Positions 60,701 through 64,000 of a stretch of 64,000 nt of DNA are shown in pieces. Each line of letters begins with the position of its first letter. Position 1 is the stretch's first letter. The notes under the pieces were generated by a model. That model ran no database searches. It saw only the letters and a program-made list of their open reading frames with translations, and had not been told where the DNA came from. Origin of the DNA: Nipponacmea schrenckii (lineage: Eukaryota; Mollusca; Gastropoda; Lottiidae). The position numbers and the translations under genes were made by a program. Where the stretch lies: assembly GCA_030562195.1 (NCBI GenBank), contig CM060200.1:26017023-26081022 (forward strand). Reading direction: 5' to 3'.

Positions 60701-63228
60701 CTAATTTCAGCTACCATACCAACACCGGAACCTACTACTGATGCTACATCCGAGCCAGAGGTAACGTCTGAGCCTGAGGTATCATCCGAGCCAGAGGTAA
60801 CATCAGAGCCAGAGGTAACATCCGAACCAGAAGTAACATCCGAACCAGAAGTAACATCCGAACCAGAAGTAACATCCGAACCAGAAATAACATCTGAGCC
60901 CGAAGTAACATCTGAGCCAGAAGTAACATCCGAACCAGAAGTAACATCCGAACCAGAGGTAACATCCGAGCCAGAGGCATCATCCGAACCATGGGTAACA
61001 CCAGAAGTGACGTCCGAACCAGAAGTAACATCCGAGCTAGAAGTAACATCCGAACCAGAAGTAGCATCTGAGCCAGAAGTAACATCTGAGCCAGAAGTAA
61101 CATCCGAACCAGAAGTAACGTCCGAGCCAGAGGTAACATCCGAGCCAGAGTTAACATCCGAACCAGGGGTAACATCTGAACCAGAAGTGACGTCCGAACC
61201 AGAAGTAACATCCGAGCCAGAAGTAACATCCGAACCGGAAGTAGCAACCGAGCCAGAAGTAACATCCGAACCAAAAGTAGCATCTGAGCCAGAAGTAACG
61301 TCAGAACCTGAGGTAACATCTGAACCAGAGGTAACATCCGAACCAGAGGCTACATCCGAGCCAGAAGTAACATCTGAACCAGAGGCAACATCTGAACCGG
61401 AAATTACATCTGAACCAGAGGTAACCTCTGAACCAGAGGTAAAATCCGAACCAGAAGTGACATCCGAACCGCAATTGGCTGCCGAATCCGAAGCAACAGC
61501 ATACCCAGAACATGCAGAACCAGAGGCCACATCCGAGCCCGAGAAAACTGCCCAGGCAGAAGTTCGACCATCCGCGGCTGAAATAGTTCTTCCACCATTT
61601 CTTTTGATGATAATTATATTATTAGGTAAGTAACATGTTTCAATTTTATCTATTTTTGTGCTTAATTTCATTGTAGTTTCTACTGGTGGTAAGGTGGCCA
61701 TGAATCATCCCCTCCCAAAACCCCAGACTTGGCCTATATAGTGTAACATTGTACCCTACTACACCACGTTGGGAAGTGCACTATCCAAGAGGACAAACAC
61801 AGTAGAATAGTAGCATGTTCTTGTATTACGTGCATCAATGTATTGGCCTCTTGGCTTCAACTAGTCTTTGTTATTTCCATTGCAGGTTTACTTGGTTTGT
61901 TGGGAAGAACTAAATACTCCGCTATTAAACAATCAACGCTTACATTCAGTCGGGCTTTTATCCGCAACGTTATTGCCAATCGAAGTAAATTTGATAAATT
62001 TAACAAACAAACTAATGTTGAGGAAATCAAGCTTGAAAATGAAACCTTCAACGAAAATGATTTACTTAACGAAGAACCCTTTTTTTCTCGGTTCGATCTA
62101 GAGGTTATGGACAGTTTGAAGAACTCGTACAACCGTCCGAAAGAACTGATGAGAATCGCTCTACCGGCACTGCTGTCGCTAGCCTTATGTCCATTGACTT
62201 TATACATGTACGAACCAGTAACAAAGTTTCTGTGGCCCGTTGAGGAGTATTTAACGAAACCAGATATCAACGATGCCATAGCTTGTTTTCTGGCCCCCGC
62301 TGGGTTGGTCTACGCCACATCCTTTGGGTTTGCGTTCCAGTCGGCCATCAGCAAACAGCATGAAATCCTGATGAAAATGACGGCTGAAATTAGTATGATA
62401 GATCAAATAGCTACGTTTACGGCTAAACTCCGACTGCCCAGTCAGTCGTTACGAATGGAGATCTACAAGTCAATCAAAACGGAAGCTATCTTCATGATCC
62501 TGCAGATTTTAGATAGAGATGTATCTTCATACAAACATAAATCTCCTCACGATCTGAAAGGTAAGTTGGCAGTATGTAAAATCTTTTTGTACCTGAAATT
62601 TGTTTTAAAAAATACTAAATTTAAAATTTGTATCTTCTTAATCATATTGAATTTTGTTTAAAAGTTTTAATTAAAAATAGAACGACTAATTGTTAATGAT
62701 TAAACCTTCAGAAAACGTAGGAGACATATTTCCTTACAATTAAGCGTTTATTTTGCTTAATTCCGTATTTTCTCAAACCCAACGAAAATGAAATTAACGT
62801 AAGTGGTGTTCTTGCACGCAACAAAAACAAAAACGAATTTAAAAAGCCTACGCAATGGTTTCGTGTGTAACAGGGTAATGCCCCATTTGGGAAATTGAAA
62901 TGAGTTTTTGTGGTGAAGGGGAAGGTTTCTTTTTTCTAACTGCATCTTATACGCCTACTAGTAAGTAAAGTAAGGCAATATATTCGCTCCATTACCGTAC
63001 AATGGTACCTGAAGGTCTACAAGGTCAACAGTTCTTGATAAATTAGTATATTTTGTATTTTACAGTAAAAATCTGGTCAGTTTTGGACACTCTACGTCAT
63101 GTCAACACCAGTAAAACTAATCACGTGGATAGATGTCTGTCGGAGAAAATAATGGGGCACATCATGGCTTTAAACAGTATCTGTTCCGACAGAATGGGAG
63201 TTTTACATGCCAGAATCCACCCTGTGAA
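51780..63228 (+). CDS. Membrane protein with SEPEVT-repeat ectodomain and bestrophin-like (DUF4239-type) region, 3' incomplete
   Basis: Exons 51780-51852, 60711-61625, 61886-62560 and 63066-63228 join in phase (1, 1, 1; the last ends in phase 2 and the gene runs off the window), giving 608 residues so far. Exon 1 is a signal peptide (MKRHILLKCMVLSLCWVRVL). Exon 2 encodes about 45 hexapeptides of the form SEPEVT, then EVRPSAAEIVLPPFLLMIII, the start of a membrane helix finished in exon 3 (LLGLLGLLGR). Exon 3 adds a polar segment and two more hydrophobic stretches (ALPALLSLALCPLTLYMYEP; CFLAPAGLVYATSFGFAFQ). Exon 4 ends ICSDRMGVLHARIHPVK, resembling the DUF4239 Arg-rich C-terminal motif. DUF4239 proteins are called bestrophin-like, with unproven function. 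The link of exon 1 to exon 2 across 8.9 kb is inferred from phase and sense. Confidence 0.6.
52122..52614. repeat. Minisatellite, 11-bp unit in 22-bp dimers
   Basis: About 45 copies of tagtctatgtg alternating with tagtctatgta, making a 22-bp dimer. It lies in intron 1 of the bestrophin-like gene, about 270 bp after the first exon. Confidence 0.95.
52615..54610. other. Intron 1 sequence, nothing coding
   Basis: No gene seen. A C-rich passage of short degenerate repeats (cccttccccttataga type) lies at 53640-53790 and ends in a C run. Confidence 0.45.
54611..55745. repeat. Minisatellite, about 34-bp unit
   Basis: About 33 units of ctcgtaatcagagacagaaa plus gacaaactgtaaaa. Two subtypes alternate irregularly (gacagaaagacaaactg and gacaaaaagatataccg). 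Located in intron 1 of the bestrophin-like gene. Confidence 0.95.
57151..57270 (+). CDS. Candidate small ORF of 39 codons
   Basis: ATG in acceptable context opens MAAQKNTYTCTCVWDEWTKD, then HCMEKTFKISKEAFDMLRQ, and stops at TAA. The composition (three Cys, two Trp, balanced charge, few low-complexity runs) is unlike the surrounding intron, but length alone gives little support. It could be a fragment of an older gene or transposon, or chance. Confidence 0.25.
   Translation: MAAQKNTYTCTCVWDEWTKDHCMEKTFKISKEAFDMLRQ
58803..58930 (-). repeat. SINE family A tail copy
   Basis: Carries ggataacaacttaggttcac, gtccgccgtgacaggggtcg and ccttggccaaacctcttgg, the conserved 3' half of the family in reverse orientation, next to an A/G-rich run. 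The head is missing. Confidence 0.7.
60735..61560 (+). repeat. 18-bp coding minisatellite of the bestrophin-like gene
   Basis: About 45 copies of gtaacatccgagccagaa within exon 2. The array is open in several frames, including a 335-codon antisense frame (GSDVTS repeats); only the SEPEVT frame joins the flanking exons in phase. Confidence 0.9.
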
Positions 63229-63660
63229 GTAAGTTATTTTTTGTTATTCGAGGGTGTACGACATGTAAAAAGTTTGGGGAGGGGAGAATTTCCCCGATAG
63301 TAAAGATATCCCTCTGTGAGGTATAAAGAAGCAAGATCGTTTTATAGCATACATGTAATTTAGCAAACCTACAGATTTGAATACAGATTCAAACATTAAG
63401 TCCAAGTGACGTTATCACGTTATCATTTGTATCTTGACGACGTCCATAAGACGTCACGTCAATGCTCGTTAACTTTCCAACATCTTTCGGAGCCCCAGAA
63501 AGTGGCACAAAATACGAATTAATTGAAAAATGTCTTTTAAGTTTTTGAAGTTATTGTCTTTCATAAATCATTTAAAGTTTAACCTTAGTGTCACTTCACT
63601 GAAATATTATTAATAAATGTATCACATTAAAGTCACTTTAACTACTTTCTGATTTTTCCA
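63229..63660. other. Intron after exon 4
   Basis: Follows a strong donor (gtaagtta) of the bestrophin-like gene. AT-rich, with a palindromic passage around 63410-63460 (gacgttatcacgttatc; gacgtccataagacgtca). Nothing coding. Confidence 0.4.
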
Positions 63661-64000
63661 CTACATGGGTCTTGGATCTTCGCTCTTGTTTGTTGTTTCT
63701 AGTAATACTTGAATCTTCAACGGGAATAGCTTAGCTCTTGGCCTGTTAAGTATAGAGTTCGATGTACGGACCGTCGCAGATCGTACAAGTGTATCTTTAC
63801 CATACGTGAGTCCTGTAATTACACTGAGTTTCCATTTTGTTCGTGGAGCACTATCATCGTGTATTTGGACTACATCTCCAACTTTCACTGTTTGGTCGTT
63901 TTTTCCAGATACTCGGTGAAATTCACGTAAAGACGTTAAATATTCATGTTTCCACCTCACTAAGAATTGTTCAATTAGATGGAACCTCCTCTTACATCGT
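63661..64000 (-). pseudogene. BEL/Pao retrotransposon Pol C-terminal remnant (DUF5641)
   Basis: The minus-strand frame is open from the window edge to a stop at about 63661. It contains RWKHEYLTSLREFHR, a KVGDVVQIHDD motif and NRPRAKLFPL, the signature of the DUF5641 domain found downstream of the integrase in BEL/Pao retrotransposon polyproteins. The rest lies beyond 64000, so intactness cannot be judged. No long terminal repeat was identified to its left. It sits in an intron of the bestrophin-like gene, in antisense. Confidence 0.8.

Larger units (their letters stand above)
55746..60710. other. Remainder of intron 1
   Basis: Long AT-rich intron sequence. Apart from the small open frame at 57151-57270 and a SINE tail at 58803-58930, I see no gene or recognised repeat. 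The exon-2 acceptor (ctaatttcag) is at 60701-60710. Confidence 0.45.

Noticed and set aside
60744..61337. 197-codon minus-strand frame rich in Leu, Met and Arg
   Set aside because: Shadow of the 18-bp coding minisatellite.
61857..62279. 140-codon minus-strand frame
   Set aside because: Antisense of exon 3 of the bestrophin-like gene, without repeats or domain match.

Overview
The window is AT-rich, intron-containing animal DNA, most likely from a mollusc, probably a limpet-like gastropod. This is inferred from gene content, from many small interspersed repeats, and from the scattered 'tatacgcccacat…gtccgtccgtccg' repeats that I associate with molluscs. No species can be named from the sequence. 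Genes have short exons with GT-AG introns, so coding models were built by joining exons with matching phases. Nothing bacterial (operon, CRISPR, ribosome binding site) is present.

Layout from left to right. 1-7.5 kb is repeat-rich and holds no gene I recognise. At 7.5-8.1 kb on the minus strand is a START-domain (STARD4/5/6-like) first exon plus a frame-compatible terminal exon. It is divergent from HAX1 (plus, 8.6-15.3 kb, six exons), which carries a 166-bp tandem array in intron 1. A core-2/I-branching N-acetylglucosaminyltransferase gene (GCNT/GT14 family, minus, 16.3-18.8 kb, two exons) converges on HAX1. A deleted Tc1-like transposon lies at 20.1-21.1 kb. A somatomedin-B domain surface protein (plus, 23.3-25.6 kb) is followed by a Thr/Ser/Pro mucin-like repeat locus (27.0-29.1 kb) with a frame break. 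A TIR element with tandem tRNA-Ser-like SINEs (29.5-31.0 kb) precedes SRFBP1 (plus, 31.3-36.8 kb, seven exons). A 6.3-kb foldback (37.7-44.0 kb) is made of inverted arms filled with about 179-bp satellite units. A short unrecognised minus-strand gene (44.1-44.5 kb) abuts it. After a 3.3-kb array of 31-bp units (45.3-48.6 kb) comes a long gene starting at 51.8 kb and running off the right edge. It encodes a signal peptide, a Ser-Glu-Pro-Glu-Val-Thr repeat ectodomain, membrane segments and a bestrophin-like (DUF4239-type) region. A BEL/Pao retrotransposon remnant lies at the right edge on the minus strand.

The recognised genes are unrelated housekeeping and surface-protein genes and do not form a pathway. 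The unusual biology is structural: about a quarter of the window is tandem repeat with eight different periods; two TIR/foldback elements are each bounded by a perfect 5-bp direct repeat; and a chimeric segment in HAX1 intron 1 fuses a copy of HAX1 exon 2 to a copy of the GCNT exon/intron border across an 8-bp microhomology.
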